Assembly (NCBI GenBank): GCA_947501445.1
Contig: CANMVS010000005.1
Location: 62,001 to 126,000 of the forward strand
DNA: 64,000 bases
Reading direction: 5' to 3'
DNA from: an uncultured Rhizobiaceae group bacterium
GTDB taxonomy: Bacteria; Pseudomonadota; Alphaproteobacteria; Rhizobiales; Rhizobiaceae
In this document: positions 17,700 through 25,993 of the stretch, in pieces
Layout: the number at the start of each line of letters is the position of its first letter
How positions within the stretch are numbered: position 1 is the stretch's first letter
The notes under the pieces: model-generated
Seen by the model: the letters and a program-made list of their open reading frames with translations, nothing else
Database searches by the model: none
What the model was told of the DNA's origin: nothing
Position numbers and translations under genes: made by a program

Positions 17700-18580
17700 T
17701 CCGCCGCCTCGTGGCTGGCTGCCTGCTGTTCGCTGATGACAGGATTGCGGCACAGGCCGATATCCTCAATTTCCACCTCGATAATATCGCCGGGGAACAT
17801 GAACACGGGCGGGGTTCGCGCATGACCAACACCAGGCGGTGTTCCCATGGCAATCAAATCTCCAGGTTCCAGCGTCGCAAACTCGGAAACCGTTGCGATC
17901 GTCTTGGCCACCGACCACATCATTTCCGACGTGGTCGCGCTTTGCATGACAACACCATTCAGACGTGACTCAATTTTCAGGCCTGATGCCCCGGCCGGCA
18001 GAACATCGGCAGTCACAACCACAGGTCCAAGCGCACCAGTGCCATCAAAATTCTTGCCCGGTGTCCACTGATGGGTCTTTCTTTGATAGTCGCGCACGGA
18101 ACCATCATTGAACACTGTATATCCAAATACGTGTTCCAGCGCCTGATTCTCAGCAATGTGGCGACCGCCCTTGCCGACAACAATCATCAGTTCAACTTCA
18201 TAATCAAGCCGGTCGGAACAATCGGGTTTTACCATGGGCTCGTCTGCTGCAATCATGGAGCTGGGCATGCGCACGAACATCGCCGGATAGGTGGGAATTT
18301 CGTAACCACCCTCTTTGACATGGTCGACATAATTCAACCCGAGACACAATATTTTGCCAAATTGACCAAATGGCAATGCCGGTGTCAGCGCACTGACAGG
18401 CACTGGCCCCTGCTGTCGCGCAGCTGCATCTATTACAGCGACACGGGCTGCGTCGGCTGCGATGAGCGCCGATAGATCATCACCATCAAAACCATCGACA
18501 CCTGTCATCCGATAGGCATTGTCCCCATCAACACTATAGAGTGCCGTGCCCTGCCCGTTTCGGGCCACCATAAAACGCAT
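17696..18580 (-). CDS. Fumarylacetoacetate hydrolase family protein
   Basis: This 294-aa protein carries the FAH catalytic domain (residues about 85-285): GLNYVDHVKEGG, a metal-binding DYEVELMIVVGKGG (Glu/Asp ligands), and the GDLIAMGTPPGVGHARTPP turn near the end. Members hydrolyse C-C bonds of 1,3-dioxo acids, decarboxylate oxaloacetate or hydrate dienoates. The ATG at 18580 has GGAGG 6 bp upstream. It is the first gene of the leftward operon and is divergent from the YciI-like gene; the 104-bp gap must hold both promoters and probably the GntR operator. Confidence 0.9.
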   Translation of the reverse strand: MRFMVARNGQGTALYSVDGDNAYRMTGVDGFDGDDLSALIAADAARVAVIDAAARQQGPVPVSALTPALPFGQFGKILCLGLNYVDHVKEGGYEIPTYPAMFVRMPSSMIAADEPMVKPDCSDRLDYEVELMIVVGKGGRHIAENQALEHVFGYTVFNDGSVRDYQRKTHQWTPGKNFDGTGALGPVVVTADVLPAGASGLKIESRLNGVVMQSATTSEMMWSVAKTIATVSEFATLEPGDLIAMGTPPGVGHARTPPVFMFPGDIIEVEIEDIGLCRNPVISEQQAASHEAAE

Positions 18581-18684
18581 TCGTAACCTCCATGCTTGAA
18601 GTGAAATAATCAATTTTATCTTGCTTTGTCAAATTATATCGATATTTTTCTGAGAATGAGCAAAATGGATTAAGGTGGAATGCA

Positions 18685-19059
18685 ATGCCCAAGTGGATGG
18701 ATTATGTGAAAGAGGCAAAGACGCGCGGTTCGCTTGCCGCAGAGTTTTTTGTCGTTACCAGCACACCAATAGCCCCGCCGGAAAAGCTGAAGGAAATATT
18801 GCCGCGCCATCTCGCCTATCAGATTGAAAAACAAAATGCGCACGCGCTGGTCTTCGCCGGGCCACTGTCAGACGAAAGTGGAGAAAACATGCTTGGCGAA
18901 GGCATGATCATTTATCAGGCACAATCACTCGATCAGGCCAAGGCATTCGCTGATGCAGATCCCATGCATGCGGAAGGCGCCCGCAGCTACACAATACGCC
19001 GCTGGCTGATCAATGAAGGGCATATAGCCGACACGTTGAAGCCTCTGGCGAACAACTGA
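18685..19059 (+). CDS. YciI-like protein
   Basis: This 124-aa protein has the YCII/ferredoxin-like alpha-beta fold: a strand FFVVTSTPIAPPE, a helix that ends HLAYQIEKQ, then LVFAGPLSDESGENMLGEGMII and a DQAKAFADADPMHAEGA segment with the conserved Asp-Pro. YciI domains often occur in dehalogenase-like or ring-modifying pathways, but no general activity is established. AAGGTGG precedes the ATG. Divergence from the FAH operon suggests co-regulation. Confidence 0.8.
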   Translation: MPKWMDYVKEAKTRGSLAAEFFVVTSTPIAPPEKLKEILPRHLAYQIEKQNAHALVFAGPLSDESGENMLGEGMIIYQAQSLDQAKAFADADPMHAEGARSYTIRRWLINEGHIADTLKPLANN

Positions 19060-19188
19060 CGCATTATTCTCCTGCAATCCGAACCTACCCAGGAAAATGC
19101 GGCGCAGAATACACGTGTGCGATGCAGACAACCTGAATTCAATGCCCGCAAGCCAAACATTCGTTTTTATTTGCTTAATATTTCTGAA

Positions 19189-19219
19189 ATACACTTCATT
19201 GGCAATACATGAAGTGTAT
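19189..19219. promoter_or_regulatory. Perfect inverted repeat before the first double-barrel gene
   Basis: ATACACTTCAT (19189-19199) and ATGAAGTGTAT (19209-19219) form perfect 11-bp arms around a 9-bp spacer, 38 bp before the start codon. It could be an operator or a 5'-leader hairpin. The paralogue at 20781 lacks it. Confidence 0.55.
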
Positions 19220-19257
19220 AAGTGAATATTGACAACACAGTTTGATGCGAGGCACTC

Positions 19258-20478
19258 ATGAATATTTCAACGTTGACAACCCTGTCCGTACTGCTGTGTA
19301 CCACATCGGTTTTCGCCGCTGATCCGGTCACCTCAACAGGTGCGTATATTTATGACTGGAGTGGCTTTCACATTGGTCTTGGCGGCGGACGCGCTGCCGC
19401 CGTTACTCAATTGGACAGCATCAAGGGTCTCTCAAGCGACGGGATTTTTGGTGAAGCATCCGTTGGATATGATCACGTCTTTGACAATGGTCTGGTTCTG
19501 GGTGGCATCATAACCGGTCATTTTGGCAATCAAACCGCATCAATAACCAGCATGAACCTTACAGCCGATGTCAAAACGCGTTATGGTTTTGACGCAGTTG
19601 CGCGGCTTGGGCACGCTGTAACACCTTCAACATTGGCCTATGTGTTGGGTGGTTATTCCTGGCGCAACTTTCAGGTCTTCAACACGGGTATGCAAATCGG
19701 CGACGTTAACCGCAATGGTTATGTCGTGGGTCTTGGCACTGAAACCGTACTGCGGAACAACTGGACATTGCGTTCAGAATACCGTTATGCCGATTATGCT
19801 GACTTCTCACTCGCAGGTTCTGGCACTGGAGAATACAGCCCATCTGTACATTCGTTTCACACTGTTTTGAGTTACCGATTAAATGGCGGTCAATCCGACA
19901 GGATGGCAACACCGGTCAACTACGACTGGAACGGCCTTAAGGTTGGCGGCGCATTTGGTGCAGGAGTCGTCGGACAAAAAATCAATGAAACCACGGTCCC
20001 GGCCACGATTATAGACCGCCTGGGTAATGGCGGCGTTTTTGGTGAATTCAATATTGGCTATGATCGCGTCATTCATGACAAATGGGTCGCCGGCGCCGTA
20101 CTCGCCGGCCGGTATTCTCACATTTCCTTCGATGAAATCACCATGTTCGGTACAACAACGACAAGCAAACCGGACTATGGATTTGACGCGCTGTTGCGCG
20201 TAGGTCGTATGGTCGGCAGTTCGTCCCTTGCCTATGTCATTGGGGGATACAGCTGGCAGCACGTCTCGGTTGATGTGGCAATGGCCGGGCTTTCTGATGA
20301 CAGTGCAAATGGATATACAATCGGAACCGGCCTTGAAGTTGCATTAAGCGACAAAATTACCGGTTACACCGAGTACCGTTATTCGCATTATGGCGATATG
20401 GACTTTGGCGACCCCAATGTCACGGCTGAAACCACAAGCCACACCGTACGGGCCGGTTTCAAAGTGAAACTATACTGA
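19258..20478 (+). CDS. Outer membrane protein with two tandem beta-barrel repeats (copy 1)
   Basis: This 406-aa exported protein (signal ends VFA, residue 20) consists of two homologous halves with a period of about 190 residues. Each half begins Y-DW-G---G---G (YDWSGFHIG at 32, YDWNGLKVG at 222) and ends in an R-EYRY / EYRYSHYG strand followed by a hairpin. Each half resembles the 8-stranded Omp25/Omp31-like porin family of Hyphomicrobiales. The last residue is Tyr after KVKL rather than Phe. GAGG precedes the ATG. The protein may form two 8-stranded barrels or one larger barrel; the sequence cannot decide. Confidence 0.85.
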   Translation: MNISTLTTLSVLLCTTSVFAADPVTSTGAYIYDWSGFHIGLGGGRAAAVTQLDSIKGLSSDGIFGEASVGYDHVFDNGLVLGGIITGHFGNQTASITSMNLTADVKTRYGFDAVARLGHAVTPSTLAYVLGGYSWRNFQVFNTGMQIGDVNRNGYVVGLGTETVLRNNWTLRSEYRYADYADFSLAGSGTGEYSPSVHSFHTVLSYRLNGGQSDRMATPVNYDWNGLKVGGAFGAGVVGQKINETTVPATIIDRLGNGGVFGEFNIGYDRVIHDKWVAGAVLAGRYSHISFDEITMFGTTTTSKPDYGFDALLRVGRMVGSSSLAYVIGGYSWQHVSVDVAMAGLSDDSANGYTIGTGLEVALSDKITGYTEYRYSHYGDMDFGDPNVTAETTSHTVRAGFKVKLY

Positions 20479-20780
20479 TTCATATTCGTATCTGTTTTTT
20501 ACTGAAAACCGCACCCTTGGTTAACAGGGCGTAAACACATTCTGCCGCGAACAGCCACATGATTTGACGCACACGATTCAGTCAAAACCGTTGTTTTCAT
20601 TCGCGTATTTCAGGTTGTGAATGCAACGATGCTCCATGTTTCGAGTATTCAATTCGTTTTTACTCAACTTAGATTTGCATTTGACGCATTTGTTGCCATA
20701 AAGCAACACAATGACACTACTAAAAATGCGCATCATGCACTAATGTTTCATATATCAATTTTTGCCCAAGGGGTCGCACA
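20479..20780. other. Intergenic region between the double-barrel genes
   Basis: 302 bp with no gene seen. It holds a short inverted repeat TGTTGC (20691-20696) / GCAACA (20703-20708) and an AT-rich stretch before the ribosome site AAGGGG of the next gene, so an independent promoter is likely. Confidence 0.45.
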
Positions 20781-22034
20781 ATGAAACAATTGTTGTTGAG
20801 CAGTCTGGCTTTCGTCGCTTTGTCGGCACCTGCATTATCAGCAGACAGCCTGGTTGCAACCGGCGAGAGCATCTATGACTGGAGCGGCTTTCACGTTGGC
20901 ATCGGCGGCGGACGTGGCGCAGTAATTCACGATGCAAGTACCGCTCAACTTGGCGGCGTTTCTCTCGACGGTATTGGCGGAGACGGCATTTTCGGCGAGA
21001 TATCTGCAGGATATGATCATGTCTTCAGCAATGGTGTCGTTCTGGGTGCGATCGTCTCCGGTCGCTGGGGTAATGTAAAATCCACAGCAAATACGGGAAC
21101 CGCACTACTTGTCGGTGGTTTTGTCGGCGATGTGGAAGCAACCTACGGCTTTGATGCGGTTGCACGGCTCGGCTATTCAATTACGCCTAAAACCCTTGCA
21201 TTTGTGCTTGGTGGTTATAGCTGGCAGCGCTTTGAGCTTTCATCAAATCTGCTAAATACCAATTGGAATGAGGGTGGCTATGTTCTGGGCATCGGCATGG
21301 AAACGGCCTTCCGGGACAATTGGACACTGCGTTCCGAGTATCGTTATGCCAATTACAGTTCTGAAAATGTAGCTGGCCTCGTCACGACAGATCCCTCCAT
21401 ACATACGTTTCGCACAACCCTGAATTATCGCCTCAATGGTGGTAACTCCGGCAGAACCATGGCACCGGTAAATTACAACTGGACCGGTCTCAAAGTTGGT
21501 GCTGCCATTGGTGCTGGTGCTGCTGTTACCGATATTTCGGTACCGGTCATTGGCGCGACGGCAGATGGGTTGGGCAGCGAAGGTGTGCTCGGTGAGATAA
21601 ATGTCGGGTATGATCACGAGTTTGGCAATGGCATTGTGGCCGGTGCCGTGCTTGCTGCGCGCTACACCAGCCTTGAATCCACAGGTGCTATTGGTGCAGG
21701 CACCGCGAAATTTGAGGCTGACTACGGCTTTGACGCATTGTTGCGGGTTGGTAAGGTCTTCAACAATAGTACATTAGCCTATGTCATTGGTGGTTACTCA
21801 TGGCAGCATTTCGAAATCAGCACATCGCCATCGGTCTTTGCCTATGATTGGAGTGCAAGCGGATATACGATCGGTACTGGTGGTGAACATGCAATCAGCG
21901 ACCGGATGACTGCTTACGCCGAATACCGTTTTACACAATATGAAGATGAAACGACAACGATTGCAGGCGCAGCAACAACCATTGAGCCTCACACACATAC
22001 ATTTCGGCTTGGTATGAAGTACAAGCTGTATTGA
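20781..22034 (+). CDS. Outer membrane protein with two tandem beta-barrel repeats (copy 2)
   Basis: This 417-aa paralogue of the preceding gene has the same plan: signal peptide ending ALSA, barrel 1 starting with YDWSGFHVGIGGGRG at residue 32, and barrel 2 starting with YNWTGLKVGAAIGAG at residue 232. Each half closes with R-EYR(Y/F) and HTFR--L-Y(R/K)L strands; the chain ends KYKLY. Glycine and aromatic patterning is typical of outer-membrane strands. It is followed by a strong terminator. The conserved pair points to a duplication of an already fused ancestor. Confidence 0.85.
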   Translation: MKQLLLSSLAFVALSAPALSADSLVATGESIYDWSGFHVGIGGGRGAVIHDASTAQLGGVSLDGIGGDGIFGEISAGYDHVFSNGVVLGAIVSGRWGNVKSTANTGTALLVGGFVGDVEATYGFDAVARLGYSITPKTLAFVLGGYSWQRFELSSNLLNTNWNEGGYVLGIGMETAFRDNWTLRSEYRYANYSSENVAGLVTTDPSIHTFRTTLNYRLNGGNSGRTMAPVNYNWTGLKVGAAIGAGAAVTDISVPVIGATADGLGSEGVLGEINVGYDHEFGNGIVAGAVLAARYTSLESTGAIGAGTAKFEADYGFDALLRVGKVFNNSTLAYVIGGYSWQHFEISTSPSVFAYDWSASGYTIGTGGEHAISDRMTAYAEYRFTQYEDETTTIAGAATTIEPHTHTFRLGMKYKLY

Positions 22035-22054
22035 AACAACAAAATCTTCAATTG

Positions 22055-22082
22055 AAAAAGGCGCCCAGGTGGCGCCTTTTTT
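22055..22082 (+). terminator. Rho-independent terminator after copy 2 of the double-barrel genes
   Basis: Perfect 11-bp stem AAAAAGGCGCC (22055-22065) / GGCGCCTTTTT (22071-22081) with a CAGGT loop and T tail. Confidence 0.88.
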
Positions 22083-22147
22083 ATTCTTAGAATTAGACCG
22101 TTTCACGTTTTTTCAAAAACCGAGCAACGGTGTTGTCCTTTGATTTT

Positions 22148-22193
22148 GTTGATGCATTCAGTTTTTGCCTAACCCGTCAAAACCTGAATTGCT
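22148..22193. repeat. REP-like hairpin repeat, copy B
   Basis: Second copy of the 46-bp element at 10183-10228. The stem ATTCAGTTTTTG / CAAAACCTGAAT has one mismatch; most differences lie in the loop. It sits between the barrel-gene terminator and the bfr stop. Confidence 0.65.
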
Positions 22194-22247
22194 TTAGCCG
22201 AAACGATTGTCAAACAAGCTGCAATCCATACCTCAGCGATTGCAGCT

Positions 22248-22733
22248 TTACTCTGCTTCGTCTGCAGAAACCGCATTCAACTGGCCGTAATTCTGCTCAC
22301 CAATGGTGCCCAGCAATTCAAGCTGTGTTTCGAGAAAATCAATATGGCCTTCTTCATCTGACATAAGTTCTTCGAAAAGGGCCATCGTGACATAGTCACC
22401 TTCATCACGGCAGATTTCCCGCGATTTTTTATAGGCGGTGCGGGCCGTATACTCACCGGCAAGATCAGCCTCCAGAACTTCCCTGACGTTCTGACCAATG
22501 CTCAAGGGTGCAAGGGTCTGCAGATTCGGGTGGCCTTCCAGGAAAATAATGCGTTCGATCAGACGATCTGCATGATGCATTTCCTCGACCGATTCCGCCT
22601 TTTCCTTTTTGGCAAGTTTCTTGAAACCCCAATCATCCAGAAGACGGTAGTGCAGCCAGTATTGATTGACAGCCCCCAGCTCCAGAAACAGGGCCTCGTT
22701 AAGCTGCTCGATGACCTTTTGGCTGCCTTTCAT
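22248..22733 (-). CDS. bfr: Bacterioferritin
   Basis: This 161-aa subunit of the 24-mer iron-storage cage retains all expected ligands: ferroxidase Glu18, Glu51, His54, Glu94, Glu127 and His130, and the heme-binding Met52 (VEEMHHADR). It oxidises Fe(II) and stores the mineral in the cytoplasm. The ATG at 22733 gives this standard numbering and proper spacing from GGAGA; the in-frame ATG at 22739 abuts that site. It overlaps the upstream bfd gene by 35 bp, implying coupled translation. Confidence 0.95.
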   Translation of the reverse strand: MKGSQKVIEQLNEALFLELGAVNQYWLHYRLLDDWGFKKLAKKEKAESVEEMHHADRLIERIIFLEGHPNLQTLAPLSIGQNVREVLEADLAGEYTARTAYKKSREICRDEGDYVTMALFEELMSDEEGHIDFLETQLELLGTIGEQNYGQLNAVSADEAE

Positions 22734-23010
22734 AGACATTCTCCGTGTAATGGTTGCGCAGTTCCAACAGTTTAGAACGATAATAGATCATATCGGACTC
22801 AGCTCTGTCAAAGCGCGCATGATAGGCATCCGTGGTTCGGATGATTATGTCCACAACATTCGGAAAACACCGACAGCACTTCCCGCGTTTTTCCAACGCG
22901 TGATAGACCTTCATCGGAACAATAAGCTGCCAGCAATCCTCATCAAGCAGCGAGACAATCGTCTGCTCGATTTCCTTTTCAGTGATGATATTACAATGAC
23001 AGGTTATCAT
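22699..23010 (-). CDS. bfd: Bacterioferritin-associated ferredoxin-like [2Fe-2S] protein
   Basis: This 103-aa protein has a BFD-type cluster site: CHC at residues 4-6 and GKCCRCFP near residue 44. Bfd donates electrons to bacterioferritin to mobilise iron. It is longer than the roughly 65-residue enterobacterial Bfd, with a C-terminal extension (residues about 60-103) rich in charged residues. It is the first gene of the bfd-bfr unit and lies behind an Irr-box-like palindrome. Confidence 0.85.
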   Translation of the reverse strand: MITCHCNIITEKEIEQTIVSLLDEDCWQLIVPMKVYHALEKRGKCCRCFPNVVDIIIRTTDAYHARFDRAESDMIYYRSKLLELRNHYTENVYERQPKGHRAA

Positions 23011-23150
23011 TTTGGCCTACCGCAACAATTGTCCAAGCACACAGACGTCAGCGCCCATTCAGCACAACTACACGTCTGTTATCGGCTAATTGACTATTGC
23101 GGCATGAAAAGTCAAACAAATAATTCCATTTTTCCCAATGAAAACAATTG

Positions 23151-23167
23151 TTTAGAATTATTCTAAA
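23151..23167. promoter_or_regulatory. Irr-box (ICE)-like palindrome upstream of bfd-bfr
   Basis: TTTAGAATTATTCTAAA is a perfect palindrome around the central T and fits the TTTAGAA-N3-TTCTAAA pattern of Irr-regulated genes in Hyphomicrobiales. It lies about 140 bp upstream of the bfd ATG. Irr repression of iron-storage genes under iron limitation is known for related bacteria; its role here is inferred. Confidence 0.6.
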
Positions 23168-23365
23168 AAGATTCCCGTGTGAATCCAGACTGTTGTCGGT
23201 TTATCCATGGCGTGAAAAAATCTTCACGTTGATGTGTTTTTGGTGTTGTTGTAGCGCGCCAAGTCTCAACACGGACTTGATGGTACGTTTGTAGAGGATG
23301 TTTGCCCTCCATTTCCCAGATCGGCAGACACAACCGTTGCAAAGGGTCCAAATTCGCAACGGCTG
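23168..23365. other. Intergenic region between the small membrane protein and bfd
   Basis: No gene seen. An inverted repeat CCGTTGC ... GCAACGG near 23333-23357 lies just past the stop of the leftward membrane-protein gene and could help terminate it, but no T tract follows. Confidence 0.35.
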
Positions 23366-23713
23366 TTAATATCGTATGGCTCGGGCCAAAGAGAAAATGA
23401 GAAATACCAGTGGTGTGTAAATCAGTATCGTCACCGCAATGAACGTAACCGACCCAAGCGCGGAGAATATCGGGGCATAGATGAAAAGCATCCAGAAACC
23501 ATAAAAAAACTCACGCGGACCATGAGCAAATATTTCATGGCCACATTCAACGTAAGCGATCATCGCATCTGTCCAGTAACAATTGTTGTTACGGTTTGCC
23601 CGCACGTCCTCAAGATAGGGGAGCTGGAGTGAATTCCACAAACTCAGAATAATAACAACAACATAAACAATGGAAAAACAGGTGACATATTTTGAGATTT
23701 TGGATCCAGCCAT
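23366..23713 (-). CDS. Small integral membrane protein of unknown function
   Basis: This 115-aa protein is not recognised. It has an N-terminal transmembrane helix (residues about 9-27), a polar loop of about 40 residues with two Cys (NNNCYWTDAMIAYVECGHEI), and a long hydrophobic C-terminal part (residues about 70-110) fitting one or two further helices. The loop cysteines might form a disulfide if it faces the periplasm. Monocistronic. Confidence 0.55.
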   Translation of the reverse strand: MAGSKISKYVTCFSIVYVVVIILSLWNSLQLPYLEDVRANRNNNCYWTDAMIAYVECGHEIFAHGPREFFYGFWMLFIYAPIFSALGSVTFIAVTILIYTPLVFLIFSLARAIRY

Positions 23714-23966
23714 CGATTGTTCCGTATCCTGGTGTCGTTAAATGCCTCAACCGGCTGTATTTTCACGATGTACACAGCCAACCGCATTCAAGATATCTTT
23801 TTTTTTCATGCCTCGCCCGCGGAACCATGAGACCGACATTGCACACAAATTCAACTATAACCAGCTTAAGTTGCAGTTCGACGCCAAAATACAATCAACG
23901 CACACCTGCGCTTGTATGAATTTGGAATGGACGTGCCTCGCCTTTTCAGGAAGCAGCAGAATACCT

Positions 23967-24075
23967 CTACCGGTGCACCACGTCAGACGATCCGCGATGC
24001 AGTAATTGATCGGCAATTTTCATGAAGGCATACCGGTAACAGGTGCGGCTGGCATTGCGCAGCGGCACAAAGCGA
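23967..24075 (-). pseudogene. Decayed 3' fragment of a DUF2325-type gene
   Basis: Reading leftward from 24072, about 31 in-frame codons (FVPLRNASRTCYRYAFMKIA and onward) match the C-terminus of the intact protein at 31085-31573, followed by its own stop TAG at 23967-23969. At DNA level 23981-24072 matches 31099-31190 at about 84 of 92 positions by eye. The upstream part of the gene is not recognisable, so this is a truncated copy. It lies at the left edge of the Tct segment. Confidence 0.75.
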
Positions 24076-24258
24076 GTGCCAGAACACCCCTTTTTGGGCC
24101 TTGTCTCAAACCCTCGTTTGTGAAATGCGCGAATGGCTCCAATGAGCCCTCTTTGACCAATGCCGCGCTTGGATTGAATGTCTGTTACACGCGCTCAGCC
24201 ATCGTGTGGGTAAGAAACAAGGACCGTTTGGCGTGGTACGTGACTGGGGGTTGAATGT
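24076..24258. other. Junction region left of the Tct segment
   Basis: No convincing gene. This is where homology to the DUF2325 gene stops and the leftward beta-propeller gene ends, so an ancient junction is likely here. No target-site duplication or transposase remnant was recognised. Confidence 0.35.
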
Positions 24259-25521
24259 TCACTGTTCGACAGTGGTAGCTGACACATCCACCAAATACAT
24301 CTGCCGGGTGCCTTCATGCACGGAGTCGATGCAGACTGTCTTGTTGTCACGGCTCCAGCGCGGGTGAAGATCACAACGGTTGAGTTTGCCCAGATCCGGC
24401 GGCGTGTAGAACGACCCAAGATCATGCCGCGTTCCGGCCTTCGTATCGAACAGGAACAGGATGCGTTCGTTCGTCCCGGCATCGGGATAGGTGTCAGACA
24501 GAATCCAACGACCATCACGGGAATAGGTCATATGCCCGTTTTCTGTCAGGATGCCCGGCCCGATGACATCCACCTTGCCGGTCTTGTCATCATAAAGGTG
24601 ATAGTGGATCGCGCCATTATGCGGGCCCCAAACGATGACCTCGTCATCCGATTTCCACATCGGGTGCGAGATCTGGTATTCAGATTTCTCGTAATCGAAG
24701 GTGCCCACCGCGTTCGGGTCGAAATCGTCGGCAAGTTGCGGCAACGAATGATCTGAACATTCAAGCAGGCGCAAATCCGTGCCATCACCGTTCACGGTGT
24801 AAAGGCGATGCAGGAAACACGTTTCGTCCTCGACCCGTTCGGTCCAGCGATGGATAAACAGGAAACGGCTGCCGGATGGATTGGCTTCAAGGTGGGTGAT
24901 CCAGTGAATGGCCTTGTCCATCGACGGTGCCGGCTGATGCGCCTTAAGCTGGGCGAGGCTGAGGATCAGACGACAATCACCGGACACAATGTCCATTCGA
25001 TAGATGCCATCATCGTCGGGGGCCAGGCCCAGGTTAGGCTCGCGCTTTGTGGCCGGATAGCCTATTGTCTTGTGCGTCACCATGAACCGCGAATAATTCA
25101 CACAAAGCGCATAACGCCCGTCCGGTGCCAGAACATAGACCGGTAGGGACAGTGTGCGTGTCGTACCGCTGTCCAGATCAACCAGTTTCGCGCAAAAATC
25201 CGGGTAGGGAGTCTTGCGGTCAGCGCCGTCCCAACGGGCGTTGTGGATAATCTGGTTCTTGTTCCCGACCCATTGCAGCTGGCTACCCATCTGCCAGTTC
25301 CAGGTGGTGGTCTGCCCAACCGCATGAAACCGGTCGCTGTCGGTCAGGTCAAAGTAGCCCAGTTTAGCCGTCTCCGTCCCGGTAACGTCCCCCGTAAACC
25401 GGTCCACACGCATTGCCAACAAACGCTTGTTGTCCCGATCAAAGTTTGACTTGTTATAATACCCAAAAAAATGGTGCGTGCTTGCGTCGCCGACTTGTCG
25501 GATGGGGGCGTAAGAGGACAT
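24259..25521 (-). CDS. Beta-propeller (TolB/PD40-like) protein of unknown substrate
   Basis: This 420-aa protein has no signal peptide and consists of propeller-type blades, with recurring -GR-L-----D and W--DG motifs (VLAPDGRYALCV, MTYSRDGRWILSDTYPD, HPRWSRDNKTVCIDS). It resembles oligogalacturonate-lyase-like and TolB-like propellers; metal-binding His residues are plausible (GHMTYS, DLHPRWS) but a lyase activity is only a guess. It is codirectional with the downstream part of the Tct cluster, suggesting processing of the imported compound. Confidence 0.6.
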   Translation of the reverse strand: MSSYAPIRQVGDASTHHFFGYYNKSNFDRDNKRLLAMRVDRFTGDVTGTETAKLGYFDLTDSDRFHAVGQTTTWNWQMGSQLQWVGNKNQIIHNARWDGADRKTPYPDFCAKLVDLDSGTTRTLSLPVYVLAPDGRYALCVNYSRFMVTHKTIGYPATKREPNLGLAPDDDGIYRMDIVSGDCRLILSLAQLKAHQPAPSMDKAIHWITHLEANPSGSRFLFIHRWTERVEDETCFLHRLYTVNGDGTDLRLLECSDHSLPQLADDFDPNAVGTFDYEKSEYQISHPMWKSDDEVIVWGPHNGAIHYHLYDDKTGKVDVIGPGILTENGHMTYSRDGRWILSDTYPDAGTNERILFLFDTKAGTRHDLGSFYTPPDLGKLNRCDLHPRWSRDNKTVCIDSVHEGTRQMYLVDVSATTVEQ

Positions 25522-25594
25522 ACCGCGCTTTCATAATGAACGGGAGTGCTGCCTACCAACATGAGCAGGCAGGTCGATTGCAGATGCTGGATGT

Positions 25595-25966
25595 CTAATT
25601 TGTGAAACGGATCGTCGTCGTCGCCATCTCGTTCAGTTCCTCATCTGTGGCGGCAATGTGGAAATCACCTGCGACAACAAGCTTTTTCGAAACATAGCGG
25701 CCATAGGATCAATTTGTGGTCCAGTTGCCGTCAGCGTCCGCAACGGGTTGCGGGGTAAGCGCATAACCAATTTCTGCAGTCACGCCATCAGCGGTGGTGA
25801 ACAGCAATAGCACGGGCGCACTGGCGTTAAATCCGGTGCCCGAAATCTCGATCACACCTTCCTTGTCCAAGGCCGCAGGACCTTTTGCTGTCAGCTCCTG
25901 CGCGGCCAGCGCGGATGACATTGCGACAAGACAGGCGAATGTTGTACAGGTCAGTTTACGGATCAT
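25595..25966 (-). pseudogene. Small secreted protein gene interrupted by an in-frame TGA
   Basis: The frame starts with a signal peptide (IRKLTCTTFACLVAMSSALA) and encodes an IPT-like segment (EGVIEISGTGFNASAPVLL) up to GNWTTN, then TGA at 25711-25709. The same frame continues for 37 sense codons (SYGRYVSKKLVVAGDFHIAA onward, ending IRFTN) before TAG at 25595. The continuation reads like protein, so the TGA is probably a recent nonsense change, perhaps from TGG (Trp). The gene lies just downstream of tctA in the same direction. A truncated but functional 85-aa product remains possible. Confidence 0.6.
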
Positions 25967-25993
25967 TTTGTGGTCTCCCTTTGGTGTTTATCG

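Noticed and set aside
24006-24254. Rightward 82-codon frame across the DUF2325 fragment
   Set aside because: Its first part is the antisense of the fragment, whose leftward reading matches the intact protein.
25709-25711. Selenocysteine at the in-frame TGA
   Set aside because: No SECIS-like hairpin was recognised next to the codon, and the context (GNWTTN-TGA-SYGRY) does not resemble a selenoprotein site; a nonsense change is simpler.
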